In this document: positions 1 to 13,344 of the stretch, piece after piece
Layout of the letters: each line of letters starts with the position of its first letter
How positions within the stretch are numbered: position 1 is the stretch's first letter
From: Ciborinia camelliae
Lineage: Eukaryota > Ascomycota > Leotiomycetes > Helotiales > Sclerotiniaceae
Assembly: GCA_025890175.1 (NCBI GenBank)
Contig: JANPYM010000008.1
Span: forward strand, 1 to 42,392
Reading direction: 5' to 3'
DNA length: 42,392 bases
The notes under the pieces: model-generated
Database searches by the model: none
Told to the model about the DNA's origin: nothing
Seen by the model: the letters and a program-made list of their open reading frames with translations, nothing else
Made by a program: the position numbers and the translations under genes

Positions 1-177
1 TAATATCAAATAATCAAATAATATTAAATAATTAAACAATATTAAATAATCGAATAATATTAAATAATTAAATAATATCAATTAATTAAATAATATTAAA
101 TAATCAAATAATATTAAATAAATTTATTACATTTTCTGTTTTAATAATAATATTATATTTTATATTATTTATAATAT

Positions 178-420
178 ATTTTATATTTATATTTATATTT
201 ATAATATATTTTATATTTATATTTATATTTATATTATATTTAATATATATTTTATTTATATTTATATTATATTTAATTTATTTTATATTTATATTTATAT
301 TTATATTTATATTTATATTTATTTTTATTTTTATATTTATATTTATATTTATATTTTAATTTTTTTTAATATATTTTATATTTATATTTATATCTATATT
401 ATATTTAATATATTTTATAT
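178..420. repeat. TTATAT hexamer-type low-complexity tract
   Basis: Long runs of TTATAT/TATATT units, broken by short interruptions. Simple-sequence tract with no coding content. Confidence 0.8.
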
Positions 421-896
421 TTATTTTAATAATAATAATGATTTAAAATAAAAATAATAAATATCAAAAAGAAAATATAAAAAATCAAAATAATAAAAAT
501 AAAAAATAATAATAATCCTTAAAGAAAAAATAATAAATTTTTATATTAAAATAAGTTTTTGTTTTTAAAAAAATTGATTTTTAATTAATTAATAATTTAT
601 TAAATTAAATATTTTAAATATTATTTAAAATTGTTTTTAATTCAAATTTTTGATTAAATTTAATAATTATAATAAAAAATGTTTTGAAAGTTTATAAATA
701 AAAATTAAATATAATATTTAATAATTTGAATTTAATTTATTTATATTTTAAAATAAATATAAAATATAAAATTAGATATAAAGATATAGCAAATATTATT
801 TTTTGAAAAACTTTTATTAAAATCGATTTAGATATAAAATAAATAAATATTTGTATTTAATAAAATAATAGTTTTATATTTGATTTAATTTATATA

Positions 897-1290
897 CAAA
901 CAAAATAAAATATAATTTTTTAGTTTCGATATTAAATATTAAAAAATTATATTTGATTTAATTTGTATATAAATAAAATAAAATATAATTTTTTAGTTTT
1001 GATATTAAATATTAAAAAATTATATTTGATTTGATTTGTATACGAACAAAATCAAATATAATTTTTTTAATTAAATATTTATATTTAGAAGTTTATATAT
1101 TTTATTTTATTTATATAATTTTAAAAGATTATATTTTATTTTATTTATATAAACGAAATCAAATATAATTTTTTTAATTAAATATTTACAAATTATATTT
1201 TATTTATATAAATAAAATCAAATATAATTTTTTAGTTTTAATATTAAATGTTAAAAAGTTATATTCGATTTAATTTATATATAAATAAAA
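897..1290. repeat. Short tandem units, inverted copy of a segment near 7.5-7.8 kb
   Basis: Contains repeated units of the type ATATAATTTTTTAGTTT...GATATTAAATATTAAAAA, each followed by a nearly palindromic box (ATTTGATTT...TTTGTATA...AAATCAAAT). The part from about 1046 to 1285 matches the reverse complement of about 7530-7782 over roughly 250 bp, with scattered, mostly transition-type differences. It is therefore an inverted copy of part of the unit that is tandemly duplicated further on. Confidence 0.65.
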
Positions 1291-4200
1291 TAAAGTATAA
1301 TATTTGTATATAATAAAAAAGCAATTTTATTTATATTTGATTTAATATATAATATTTGTATTTGATAAGATAATAATTTTATATTTGATTTGATTTGTAT
1401 ATAAATAAAATAAAAATAAAAAATATTAAAATAATATTTTATTTGAAATTTATTTAAAATTCTTTTTTAATTTTAATAATTATTTTTAATTTTTGATTTT
1501 TTAAATAATTATTTCAAACTTTTAATTAAAATATCTAAAAACTTATTTTAATAATTATAATCAAAATTATTTATATTTTATTTCAAAAACTATAAAATTG
1601 TAACAAAATTATATATAATATATTTTAAATTATATTTAAGATGATATATAATTTATTTTAAAAATTATATAAATATAATTATTTTTTTTTTTTTTTTTTT
1701 TTTTTTCTTTTTATAATTTTTTATATATTAAATATAGGATAAAAAAAAAATCTTTTTTAAATAATAAAATTGATAAAATAAATGATTTATTATATTTTTT
1801 ATAAAAATTTAATTATCTTTGAAAATCAATAGGTTTTGTTTTGTAAATAAATATTAATTAAAAATAATTAAATAAATTTAATATTTTATAATAAAAATAA
1901 GTTTTGTTTTTAAAAAAATGAAATTTTAAAGATTATTATTATATTAATTATATATAATTATGATTGTAATATTTATATAAAATAAATTGAGTTTTATTAG
2001 AATTGAGTAAAAAAGAATTAATAATATAAATAATTTTTTTAAAATATTATTTTTATTTATTTATAATAAATAAAGAAAAGATTATAATAAAAATAAAAAA
2101 GATTTATTAATAATAAAAATAAAATGTTTTGTTTTTTTAATAATTTTGTTTTTTGAATTAATTGAAAATATTGATATATAGATTTTTTATATTAAAAAAG
2201 TAATTCAAAATAATAAAAAGTTTTTTTTTATAAAAATTAGTATTATTATAAATGAGATTAAAATATTCAAAAATTTTAAAAATATTTTTAATATATTGAT
2301 TTATGATTTTGAATAAGATTGAAACTTTTTTTTTTAATAATTTATATAGTATAATAAAGAATATATATTTTAATATTTAATTAAAATAAAATTGTTTTTA
2401 AATAATATATTAATAAATAATTATAATAAAACTTATACAAAAATTTAGAATAAAACAAATTTTGATAAAGAAATTTTGTAGTTTTTTTTTATTTATATTT
2501 AAAATTCAATTTTCAATTATATTAATAATTCGATTAATTTTAGTAATACAAAAAATCTGTTTTTTGTATTTTATAATAGATTTTGCAAATATTAAATTAT
2601 TTATAAAAATTTTTTTAATATATTTAAAATCGATAAAAAAAATTTCAAAATTTATTTTAAAAATAAAATAATTATATTTTATTTATTTTATTATTTAATT
2701 TATTTTTATATTATATAAATATTCAATTTTTATTTAACTATTTTTATTTAAAAATATATCAAATTTAAAAACAATTAAATTAAAATTATTAAAATTTTAA
2801 TTCTAAATTTTGAATATAAATTTTATTTAACGATTTTTAAACAAATATAAAATATTAACGATATTTCGAGAAAGTATATTATATTAAATTATGGTAAAAA
2901 ATATAAAAGTAATAATAATTTGAAATTATTTAATATATTTCTTTTTTATATTTAAAAAAACGATTTCGAATTTTATAAAAGTTTTGTTAATATTGTTATA
3001 AAAGAAAATGAATATAATATTAAAAAAAATAATTTAATATAAAAAATATTACAAAATATAATAAAATTCAATTTTTATAATTGAATTTAATTTTGATTAT
3101 TTGTTTAAAATGATTTAATAATATATTTAATGGATTAAGGGTTTTGAAGGTTTTATTTGAATATTATATTTTATTTAAATATTATATTTTATTTGAATAT
3201 TATATTTTATTTAAATATTTAATTAAACTTTATTATTATTTTTAATTGTTGATATTAAATTTTTAAAAAGATTTGAAAAAAAAAAATTTATAAATAAAAA
3301 AAAAAATATAAAATCAAAATTCTTTGATAAAATTATTAAATAATAATTATTTTTTTGGTTAATTAAATAATATAAAAATTTAATATAAATATTATTTTAT
3401 ATATAATATTCCTTTTAAATTTAATATATTATAATTACAATTTTCTTAATAATATAATTAATTTATATTATATTATAAATATATATAAAAATCTTTATTT
3501 GAAAAATAAAAATTTTAAATTTATTAATATTATTTATAATATTAATATAAATTATTTTATAAATTAAAACGTTAATAATTATATTTTAAAATATTTTTAT
3601 TATTAATATAATAAATCTTTATTTTATTTTAATATATATTTAATTATAACAAATTTTAAAATAATATTAAACGAAATTCCTTATTATTATTATAATAATA
3701 AAAATAAAATTTTAATAAATAACAAAATAATATTATTAAAAAAATAATATATTATTATATTAAAATAATTTGATTTAAATATTATAATATTTTTTAATAT
3801 AATAAAATTTTTAAATAAAAATTTTAAAATTTTTATTATTTTTTTAATCAAAAATTGATAATCTATATTTATTTAATATTTAAAAAATTAAAAATAATTA
3901 AAGTTAAATTTTTAATTTTATTATTTTAATTAATAATTTTTTAATTTTATAAAAATATTTTTATATTTAAATTTTTTAAAACTTTTTATATTAAAAAAAA
4001 TATATATATTTTGAAATATTTGTAAATTATATTAATTAATTAATTTATAATATTTTAAAGTGAATATATAATATTAAATAATATAATTTTTGAAATTTTT
4101 AATATTTCAAAATAATTATTAAATATAATTGTTTTTTTTATTAATATTTTATTTATTATAATTTATTAAAATTTGTAATTTGTATATTTTGAATGTGAAA

Positions 4201-5430
4201 AAAATTTTGAGATATGGATTAATATAATTTTTTAAAATAAAAAAAAACTAATTTTTTTATAAAGTTTAATATAAAAAATATTATTTAAATAAATTTTTGA
4301 TTTGTTTTTGTTTTTTTTATATTAAATGTATAAATTGAAAAAAAACAAAAAGATTTAAATATAATTTTAGTTAAGGATTTTAGCAAATAAGATATATAAA
4401 ATTTGTTTTAATAAAATAAGAATATATAAATTATAATTTAAAATAAAATTAATATTTAAAATAAAATTTGTATTTAAATTATAATTAATAATTGATTTAT
4501 TTTTATTCAATTTAATTTTTATATATATTTTGTAAATTTGATTATTAATTTGAAAGTTGATATATAGATAATATAATTAAATATTTTAGATAATAATAAA
4601 ATTATTTAGTTTTTTATAAATATTATTAATATTAATTGTAATAAAAAAAATTTTGAAATTAATTATAATTTGTTTATAAATTAATATATAAATATTAATT
4701 AATAATTTATAATTTGAATTAATATTATAATTAATAGTTTTTTAATAAAATTTATTAATTAAATTAGATAAAATAATAAAAATTTAGTTTTTTTTTAATA
4801 AAATTTTTAAGATTGAAAATGAATTTATTTTTTTATATATTAATTAAAATTTATATTAAATTTAAAAGAAATTTAAAATAATTTTATTTATAAATTTAAT
4901 ATATAATATATAAAAAGATTTATATTATTATAGTTTTTAATATATATATTTTTTTTTGATATAATTTAGAATTTTGAAAATAATAAAAAGATTAGTTTAT
5001 TAAACAATAATATATAATTTAATATATTGATTATAATTTAAATTATTATTAATTAATTTATTTTAATATTTTTGAAAAAAAAATTTATATTTTTTAAATA
5101 AACAAAAAATTTTTTTAATAAAATATTAAAAAAAATATTTGAGAATATTGAATTCGGATATAAAGATTGTATTATTAAATATATTTATTTTTTTGATTTT
5201 ATTATTATTATAATTATTGAAATCTTTTTTATTAAATATTTAAGAATTATTATTATAATATTAATTATTTTTATTAATTATATTTTAATTATTTTAATTA
5301 TTATTATATAAATTTATATTATTTAATTTTTAAAAATTAGATTATTAAATAAAATAATGATTTTGATTTTAATTTGTATTTATAATATTATGAAATATGA
5401 TTTGTAATTTATTTTTAAAAGAAAAAAAAG

Positions 5431-5695
5431 GTTATTTGTTTTTGAAAAGAAAATGAGATTGTATATTTTTGAAAGAAAAGTAAGGTTATTATTGTTATAA
5501 TAAGGTTTTTTATAATTATTTGTTTTTGAAAAAAAAAGAAGATTGTTTGTTTTTGAAGAAAAAGAAAGGTTGTTTGTTTTTGAAGAAAGAGGAAGGTTAT
5601 TTATTTTTGGAGGAAAAGTGAGGTTTTATGTTTTTGAAGAGAAAGCGAGATTGTATGTTTTTGAAGAAAAAGTGGGGTTGTTATGGTTTTAGTAA
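5431..5695. repeat. Purine-rich minisatellite, nearly free of C on the plus strand
   Basis: Seven or eight degenerate units of about 30-36 bp, each with GTTTTTGAA followed by a G/A-rich run and GAGGTT or AGATT. By eye the stretch has one C (near 5649) and dozens of G. No frame gives a plausible protein. It lies immediately before the tandemly duplicated unit A. Confidence 0.7.
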
Positions 5696-6989
5696 AATTT
5701 TTTGAGATATATTTTAATTAAAAGTGTAAGTGAATTGTTGAAATATAATATATTTATTTTTTTTTTTATTTTATTTATTTTTTTTTGATATTGTATTTTG
5801 TAAATAATTTGATTGAGAATTTGAAATTCAATTTGAGTTTAATATTTAAAATAAATTAATTAAAAAATAATTAATATAAAATATGATTTAATATATAATT
5901 TTGGGATAAAAAAAAGAAGAAAAAGATTTAGAAAAAATAATATTTAAAAAAGTAATAATTATATAATATTTTTTTAATAATAATAAAAATTAAAAATTAA
6001 AATAAATATGTTTTTGTTTTTGTTATTTTGTTAAATTAAATATATATTTTTTTTGTTTATTTGAATTAATTTTTTTGTGGTTTATAATATATGATTAATA
6101 ATTTTGTGAAATGTTATATTGAAATTGTATAAAGTTATTAAAATAAATTAAAGATATTATATTAATAAATAATAATTGATTTTATATTTTTTTGTATTAT
6201 TTTTTTTGTATTTTTTTTTATATTTTTTTTTTTTTTTATTTATATATTTTATTTGATTTTTAATTGTTTATATTAATTTTTTTTTATTTATAATTATAAT
6301 TGTAATTAATAAATTTGAATTTGTAAAAAAATATAATTATAATAAATATATATAAAGTATTTTAAATTAATATTAAAATCCGATTAATATAATTATATTT
6401 GATTAAATGTTTAATAAATTGTTTAATTAATTATTTAAATAAATATTAAAATAAGTTTTTAATGAATTGTTTAATTAATTATTTAAATAAATATTAAAAT
6501 AGATATTTAATTGATTATTTAAATAAATATTAAAATAAATTTTTAATAAATTGTTTGATTAATTGTTTAAATAAATATTAAAATAAAGGTTTATAATTTT
6601 TTTTTTTAAATATTAATAAAGTTTTTAATATATAATTCGAAAAAAGAAGGTAATTTTATATAATTTAAAGGTTTATAAAAATAAATAAGATTGAAATATT
6701 TTGATTTTAAATAATTAAATATTAGAATTAATATAATTAAAAATATAAAATAATATATAATAAATTTAGAAATTTTTGTATTTAATAAATATTTTAAAAT
6801 TTATTTTGAAAATATTTAATAATAAAAAAATATTAAAAAAAATTTGATAATATTAATTAAATAATATAGATTTTTAAATTATATAAAATTTTAATATATT
6901 TAATATATTATAATTTTTTAATTTTGAAATATATTGTAATAAACTTTATTTTTCAAAAAAATAAAATTTTTTTTTTTTAATATATATAT

Positions 6990-7350
6990 TTTTTTAATAT
7001 AAAGTATAAAAAAATTGATTAATTATTATATATAATTTTAAGATTATATAGATTTTATAATTGTATTTTTTATATTTAATAATTAATATATTAAAAATTG
7101 TAATATAAAATTATAAAATTGTAATATATATTAATTTTCTATTTTTATTAATTTTTTATTTTTTTATAAAATAATATTTGTTTTGATATATAATAAAATT
7201 ATAAAATAATAATATATAATGATAAATTTTAAGTATAGTTTTTTATAATCTTTTTTGTAATTTATATTATATAATTTATAAAACCTTATAAATTTAAATA
7301 ATTTGATTTATAAATTTTTAATTATTATTTAATTAATTTAATATTTTAGA
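6990..7350. repeat. Segment inverted relative to copy B
   Basis: Read as its reverse complement, this stretch matches 10660-10998 of copy B, for example AATTATTAAATATAAAAAAT and ATATAATCTTAAAATTATAT. The sequence on either side stays collinear with B in direct orientation. The orientation switch is therefore confined to about 350 bp, bordered by A/T tracts such as TTTTAATATATATATTTT. Confidence 0.7.
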
Positions 7351-8089
7351 TTTAATAATTTTTTATTTAATATATATATATAATAAATAAATAAACTTTA
7401 ATAATATATAAAATTGTATATTAATATAATAAAATAATTTAATATAATTATTATTTGATTTTGTTTGTATAAATAAAATATAATTTGTAGGTTTTATTAT
7501 AAAAAAATATTTAATTAAAAAAGTTATATTTGATTTTGTTTGTATACAAATTAAATCAAATATAATTTTTTAATATTTAATATCGAAACTAAAAAATTAT
7601 ATTTGATTTTGTTTATATAAATAAAATATAATTTATAAATATTTAATTAAAAAAATTATACTCGATTTTATTTATATAAATAAAATAAAATATAATTTTT
7701 TAAAATTATATAAATAAAATAAAATATATAAGCTTTTAAATACAAATATTTAATTAAAAAAGTTATATTTGATTTCGCTTATTTTTTTATTCAAAAAGGT
7801 ATATAATTAAAAAAATTATGTTTGATTTTATTTATATAAATTAAATATAATAAATAAGCTTTTTAATAAAACAAATTATTTTAAAAAAAAGATTATATAT
7901 ATAAATTATTTTATTTATATTTAAAAATTGAGTATTACAAATTAATAAAAAATATTATATAATATTGGTATATATATAATAATAAACAAATTAAAGCGTT
8001 TTAATATTATATATTTTTTAAATAATAATTTGGATATATAATATAATAATAAAGTTTATAATTATTGTATATAATTATATATTTAATAT

Positions 8090-8890
8090 TAAATTAAAAA
8101 AAATTTAGTTAAAGAATTTTTTTGAATTAATTATATAAAAAAAATTTAATTAAAAATTTAGTTAAAAAATTTTTGGATTAGTTATTTAAAAAAATTTAGT
8201 TAAGGATTTAATTAAGAATTTAATTAAGAAATTTTTAAATTAGTTATTTAAAAAAATTTAATTAAATATAAACAAAAAATTTAGTTAAGAATTTAATTAA
8301 AGAATTTTTGGATTAATTATTGAAAAAAATTCAGTTAAGGATTTAGTTAAAAAATTTTTAAATTAATTATTCAAAAAAATTTAGTTAAGGATTTAATTAA
8401 GAAAATTCAATTAAAAAAATTTAGTTATATATAAACAATAAATTTAATTAAAAATTTAATTAAAAAAATTTTGAATTAATTATTTAAAAAAAATTAGTTA
8501 AGAATTTGGTTAAGAAAATTTTGAATTAATTATCCAAAAAAATTTAATTAAGGATTTAATTAAAAAAATTTAATTATATATAAACAATAAATTTAGTTAA
8601 GAATTTAATTAAAAGATTTTTGGATTAATTATTTAAAAAAATTTAGTTAAAGATTTAATTAAAAAAATTTAGTTAAAAAAATTTAATTATGTATAGATAA
8701 TAAATTTAATTAAAGATTTAGTTAAAGAATTTTTAAATTAATTATTCAAAAAAATTTAACTAAAAATTTAATTAAAAAATTTTTGGATTAATTATTTAAA
8801 AAAATTTAGTTAAGAATTTAGCTAAATATAAATAATAAATTTAATTAAAAATTTAATTAAGAAAATTTAGTTAAAAAATAATTCAATTAA
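8090..8890. repeat. AATTTAGTTAA-type minisatellite, expanded in copy A
   Basis: Roughly twenty degenerate repeats of AATTTAGTTAAGGATTTAATTAA type alternating with TTTTTGGATTAATTATTTAAA. Higher-order periods of about 50-110 bp are visible. The homologous part of copy B (about 12010-12130) holds only a few units, so the array changed size after duplication or differed beforehand. Non-coding. Confidence 0.75.
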
Positions 8891-9080
8891 TATATATAAT
8901 TTATTTTAATTTTATATATTAAATTTTTAATTATATTTATAAATAATTATTATCATTATTTTAAAATATAATATATTTTTATTTTATATACTTTTTGATT
9001 ATATTTAATATTATATATTAGATTTTAATTAATTATTTTTATATTTATTATTATATAAACTTTATTAAACATTATTTTTT

Positions 9081-9081
<1 letters not shown>

Positions 9082-9117
<36 letters not shown>
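9082..9117. repeat. (ATT)n microsatellite
   Basis: About eleven to twelve ATT trinucleotides inside copy A. The matching site in copy B is shorter and interrupted (near 12341-12361). Confidence 0.85.
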
Positions 9118-9118
<1 letters not shown>

Positions 9119-9349
9119 GTATAAAAAAAGGTTAATTATATAATCTATGTATTAATTATTATTTTTTTATAATATAGCTTAAGCGTTTATTAATATTGTA
9201 AAATATAGATTATAAATTTAATTAAGGATTTAGCTAAAAAATTTATTTATGATATAGTTTAAACGTTTATTAATATGATAAAATATAGACCATAAATTCA
9301 ATTAAGGATTTAGCTAAGGAATCCATCCTAAGTATGATTTGATTGTTCT

Positions 9350-12300
9350 ATTGATTAAAAATATAAATAAATTGTTAAAATATAGTATATTTTTTTTTTT
9401 TATTATTCTATTTATTTTTCTTTAATATTATATTTTGTAAATAATTTGATTAAGGATTTGAAATTCGATTTAAATTTAATATTTAAAATAAATTAATTAA
9501 AAAATAATTAATATAAAAACTAATTTAATATATAATTTTAAAAAAAAAAAAAAAAAAGATTTAAAAAAAATAATATTTAAAAAAATAATAATTATACAAT
9601 ATCTTTTTAATAATAATAAAAATTAAAAATTAAAATAAATACATTTTTGTTTTTATTATTTTATTGAATTAAATATATATTTTTCTTATTTATTTGAATT
9701 AACCTTTTTATAGTTTATAATATATAATTAATAATTTTGTAAAATGTTATATTGAAATTATATAAAAATATTGGGGTAAGCTAAAAATATTATATTAATA
9801 AATAATAATTGATTTTATATTTTTTCGTATTATTTCTTTTATATCTTTTTTTTACATTTTCTTTTTTTTTTTTTTTTATATTTTGTTCGATTTTTAATTA
9901 TTTATGTTAATTTTTTTTTGTTTATAATTATAATTATAATTAATAAATTTAAATTTATAAAAAAATATAATTATAATAAATACATACAAAATATTTTAAA
10001 TTAATATTAAAATCCAATTAATATAATTATATTTAATTAAGTATTCAATAAATTATTTAATTAATTATTTAAATAAATATTAGAATAGATTTTTAATAAA
10101 TTATTAAATTAATTATTTGAATAAATATTAAAATAAAGATTTAATTAATTATTTAAATAAATACTAAAATAAATCTTTAATGAATTATTTGATTAATTAT
10201 TTAAATAAATATTAAAATAAAAACTTATAATTTTCTTTTTCAAACATCAATAAAGTTTTTAATATATAATTTGAAAAAAAAAAATAATTCTTTGTAATTT
10301 AAAAGTTTATAAAAATAAATAAAATCAAAATATTTTAATTTTAAATAATTAAATATTAGGATTAATATAATTAAAAATATAAAATAATATATAATAAATT
10401 CAAAAATTTTTGCATTTAATAAATATTTTAAAATCTATTTTGAAAATAAAAATAATATAAAAATATTTTGAAAATATTTAATAATAAAAAAATATTAAAA
10501 AAGATTTAATAATATTAATTAAATAATATAAATCTTAAAATTATATAAAATTTCAATATATTTAATATATTACAATTTTCTAATTTTGAAATATATTACA
10601 ACAAATTTTATTTTTCAAAAAAATAAAATTTTTTTTTTTTTTTTAATATATATATTTTAAAATATTAAATTAATTAAATAATAACTAAAAATTTATAAAT
10701 CAAATTATTTAAATTTATAAGATTTTATAAATTATATAATATAAACTACAAAAAAAATTATAAAAAATTATATTTAAAATTTATTATTATATTTATCATC
10801 TTATAGTTTTGTTATATATCAAAACAAATATTATCTTTTAAAAAAATAAAAAATCAATATATATTATAATTTTATAATTTTATATTATAATTTTTAATAT
10901 ATTAATTATTAAATATAAAAAATACAATTATAAAATTTATATAATCTTAAAATTATATATAATAATCAATCAACCTTTTTACACTTTATATCAAAAATTT
11001 AATAATTCTTTATTCGATATATATATACAATAAACAAATAAATTTCAATAATATATAAAATTATATATTAATATAATAAAATAATTTAATATAATTATTA
11101 TTTGATTTTATTTGTATAAATAAAATTTGATAAATAAACTTTTTAATATAATAAAATATTTAATTAAAAAAATTATATTTAATTTCATTTATATATAAAT
11201 TAAATTAAATATAATCTTTAATATTTAATATCCAAAACTAAAAAGTTATATTTAATTTTGCTTATACAAATAAAATATAATCTATAAATTTTACCATAAA
11301 AAAGTATTCAATTAAAAAAATTATATTTTATTTTATTTATATATAAATCAAATTAAATATAACCTTTTAATATTTAATATCAAAACTAAAAAGTTATATT
11401 TGATTTTGTTTATACAAATAAAATATAATTCGTAGATTTTACTATAAAAAAATATTTAATTAAAAAAATTATATTTTATTTTATTTATATACAAATTAAA
11501 TTGAATATAATTTTTTAATATTTAATATTAAAATTAAAAAGTTATACTTAATTTTACTTATACAAATAAAATATAATCTTTTGAAATTATATAAATAAAA
11601 TAAAATATATAAACTTTTAAATACAAATATTCAATTAAAAAAATTATATTTAATTAAAAAAATTATATTTAATTAAAAAAATTATATTTAATTTTATTTA
11701 TTTTTTTATTTAAAAAAATATATAATTAAAAAAATTATATTTAATTTTATTTATATAAATTAAATATAATAAATAAGTTTTTTAATAAAACAAATTATTT
11801 TAAAAAAAAAATTATATATATAAATTATTTTATTTATATTTAAAAATTTAATATTATAAATTAATAAAAAATGTTATATAATATTAATATATATATAATA
11901 ATAAATAAATTAAAGAATTTTAATATTATATATTTTTTAAATAATAATTTGGATATATAATATAATAATAAAATTTATAATTATTATATATAATTATATA
12001 TTTAATATTTAATTAAAAAAAATTTAATTAAAAAAATTTTTTGAATTAATTATTCAAAAAAATTTAATTAAAAATTCAATTAAATATAAATAATAAATTT
12101 AGTTAAAGATTTAATTAAAAAGATTTAGTTAAAAAACGATTTAATTAATATATATAATTTATTTCAATTTTTATATATTAAATTTTTAATTATATTTATA
12201 AATAATTATTATTATTATTTTAAAATACAATACATTTTTATTTTATATATTTTTTGATTATATTTAATGTTATATATCAAATTTTAATTAATTACTTTTA

Positions 12301-12596
12301 TATTTGTTATTATATAAATTTTATTAAATATTATTTTTTATATTATTACCGTTATTATTATTATAATATAAAAAAGATCAATTATATAATTTATATATTA
12401 ATCATTATTTTTTCATAATATAATCTAAACGTTTATTAATATTATAAAGTATAAACCATAAATTCAGTTAAAAATTTAATTAAAAAATTTATTTATAATA
12501 TAGCCCAAATGTTTATTGATGTAATAAAGTATAAACCATAAATTCAGCTAAGGATTCAGCTAAGGAATCCATTCTAAGCACGATTTAACTGTTCTA
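9350..12596. repeat. Tandem duplication, copy B (about 3.25 kb)
   Basis: Second copy of the unit at 5715-9349, directly abutting it. It is shorter mainly because the AATTTAGTTAA minisatellite is nearly absent. Copy B keeps C where A has T and has A where A keeps G. In one aligned stretch (about 6180-6480 against about 9810-10110) I count by hand roughly 13 G to 2 C in A and 8 G to 11 C in B. It carries the flipped version of the segment at 6990-7350. No coding capacity is visible. Confidence 0.8.
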
Positions 12597-13344
12597 TTTT
12601 ATTTAAATTAAAATAAAAAGTTTTGTTAATAACAAACAAATTTTAATATTATTATTTAAAATAAACGATTTTGTTTTTTTAAATATTAAATAATTAAAAT
12701 TTAAATAATTTTTTATTAAATTAAAAAATAAATTTGTTAACTTTTTTTCAATTAAAAAAATATTTAATAATTTTTTTTATAAACTTATTTTATTAAAATA
12801 TATAAAATATTATAACATTTTTTATATATCAATATTATAATACAATCCAAAAAATTCTTTACTTAATTAATATATAAAATAATCTATTATATTAATAATA
12901 ATTAATAATAAAAAAAAAATAAAAATTGAAATACATTTTGAATTTTAAATTTTATTATAAATAATTATAATATAAAATTTAATAATTAAAATATTTTTTC
13001 GATTATATTTATTATAATGCTTTTGATTTTATATATACAAAAAAGAAAATAAAGATCTTTTACATTGTTTATTTAGGTTAATCCAAATTTAAAGATAAAA
13101 GAAATTAATATAAAAAAAAGCAAAACTAATTTATATTTTTAGTATTTCAAATTTATCTCCAAAAAAAAAAAATATTATATTAAAGCTTTTGTTTAATATA
13201 ACAATTATATAATTGATTATATAATTATTATAATTATATAAATAATATTTTTTCCAAAAAAATCCTTTTCTTTTTAATATAGTTTTTTTATTAGATTGTA
13301 TATCTATAATTTCACTTTTATAATCCTATATAACACGTATAACA
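12597..13344. other. AT-rich spacer, nothing recognised
   Basis: Between the end of tandem copy B and the first palindromic repeat. A/T-rich with no open frame, RNA gene or clear repeat unit that I can see. Confidence 0.6.

Larger units (their letters stand above)
1..5430. other. AT-rich desert, no gene seen
   Basis: Almost pure A/T sequence with stop codons in every frame. I find no protein family, tRNA or rRNA signature. The start (1-118) is a degenerate repeat built around AATAATATTAAAT, and 178-420 is a run of TTATAT-type hexamers. G is clearly more common than C on the plus strand over much of the stretch, which is unusual for plain AT-rich filler and fits strand-biased C-to-T mutation. 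Most likely heavily RIP-mutated repeats whose original identity is no longer readable. Confidence 0.75.
5715..9349. repeat. Tandem duplication, copy A (about 3.6 kb)
   Basis: Collinear with 9350-12596. Matching landmarks include AATTGTTGAAATATA (5732) against AATTGTTAAAATATA (9369), GTTATATTGAAATT (6113 and 9745), and the closing box GGATTTAGCTAAGGAATCC (near 9310) against GGATTCAGCTAAGGAATCC (near 12550). The offset is about 3.63 kb over the first part. Differences are mainly C/T and G/A. Copy A keeps G and has lost C on the plus strand. I see no surviving reading frame, so the original content is unknown. Confidence 0.8.

Noticed and set aside
2462..2671. 69-residue open frame in the left desert
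   Set aside because: Almost only Ile, Phe, Leu and Lys, the product of AT-rich sequence; no start context, homology or neighbours to support it.
8090..8890. CRISPR-like array of regular repeats
   Set aside because: Units are degenerate, without unique spacers, and the genome is eukaryotic; it is a minisatellite.
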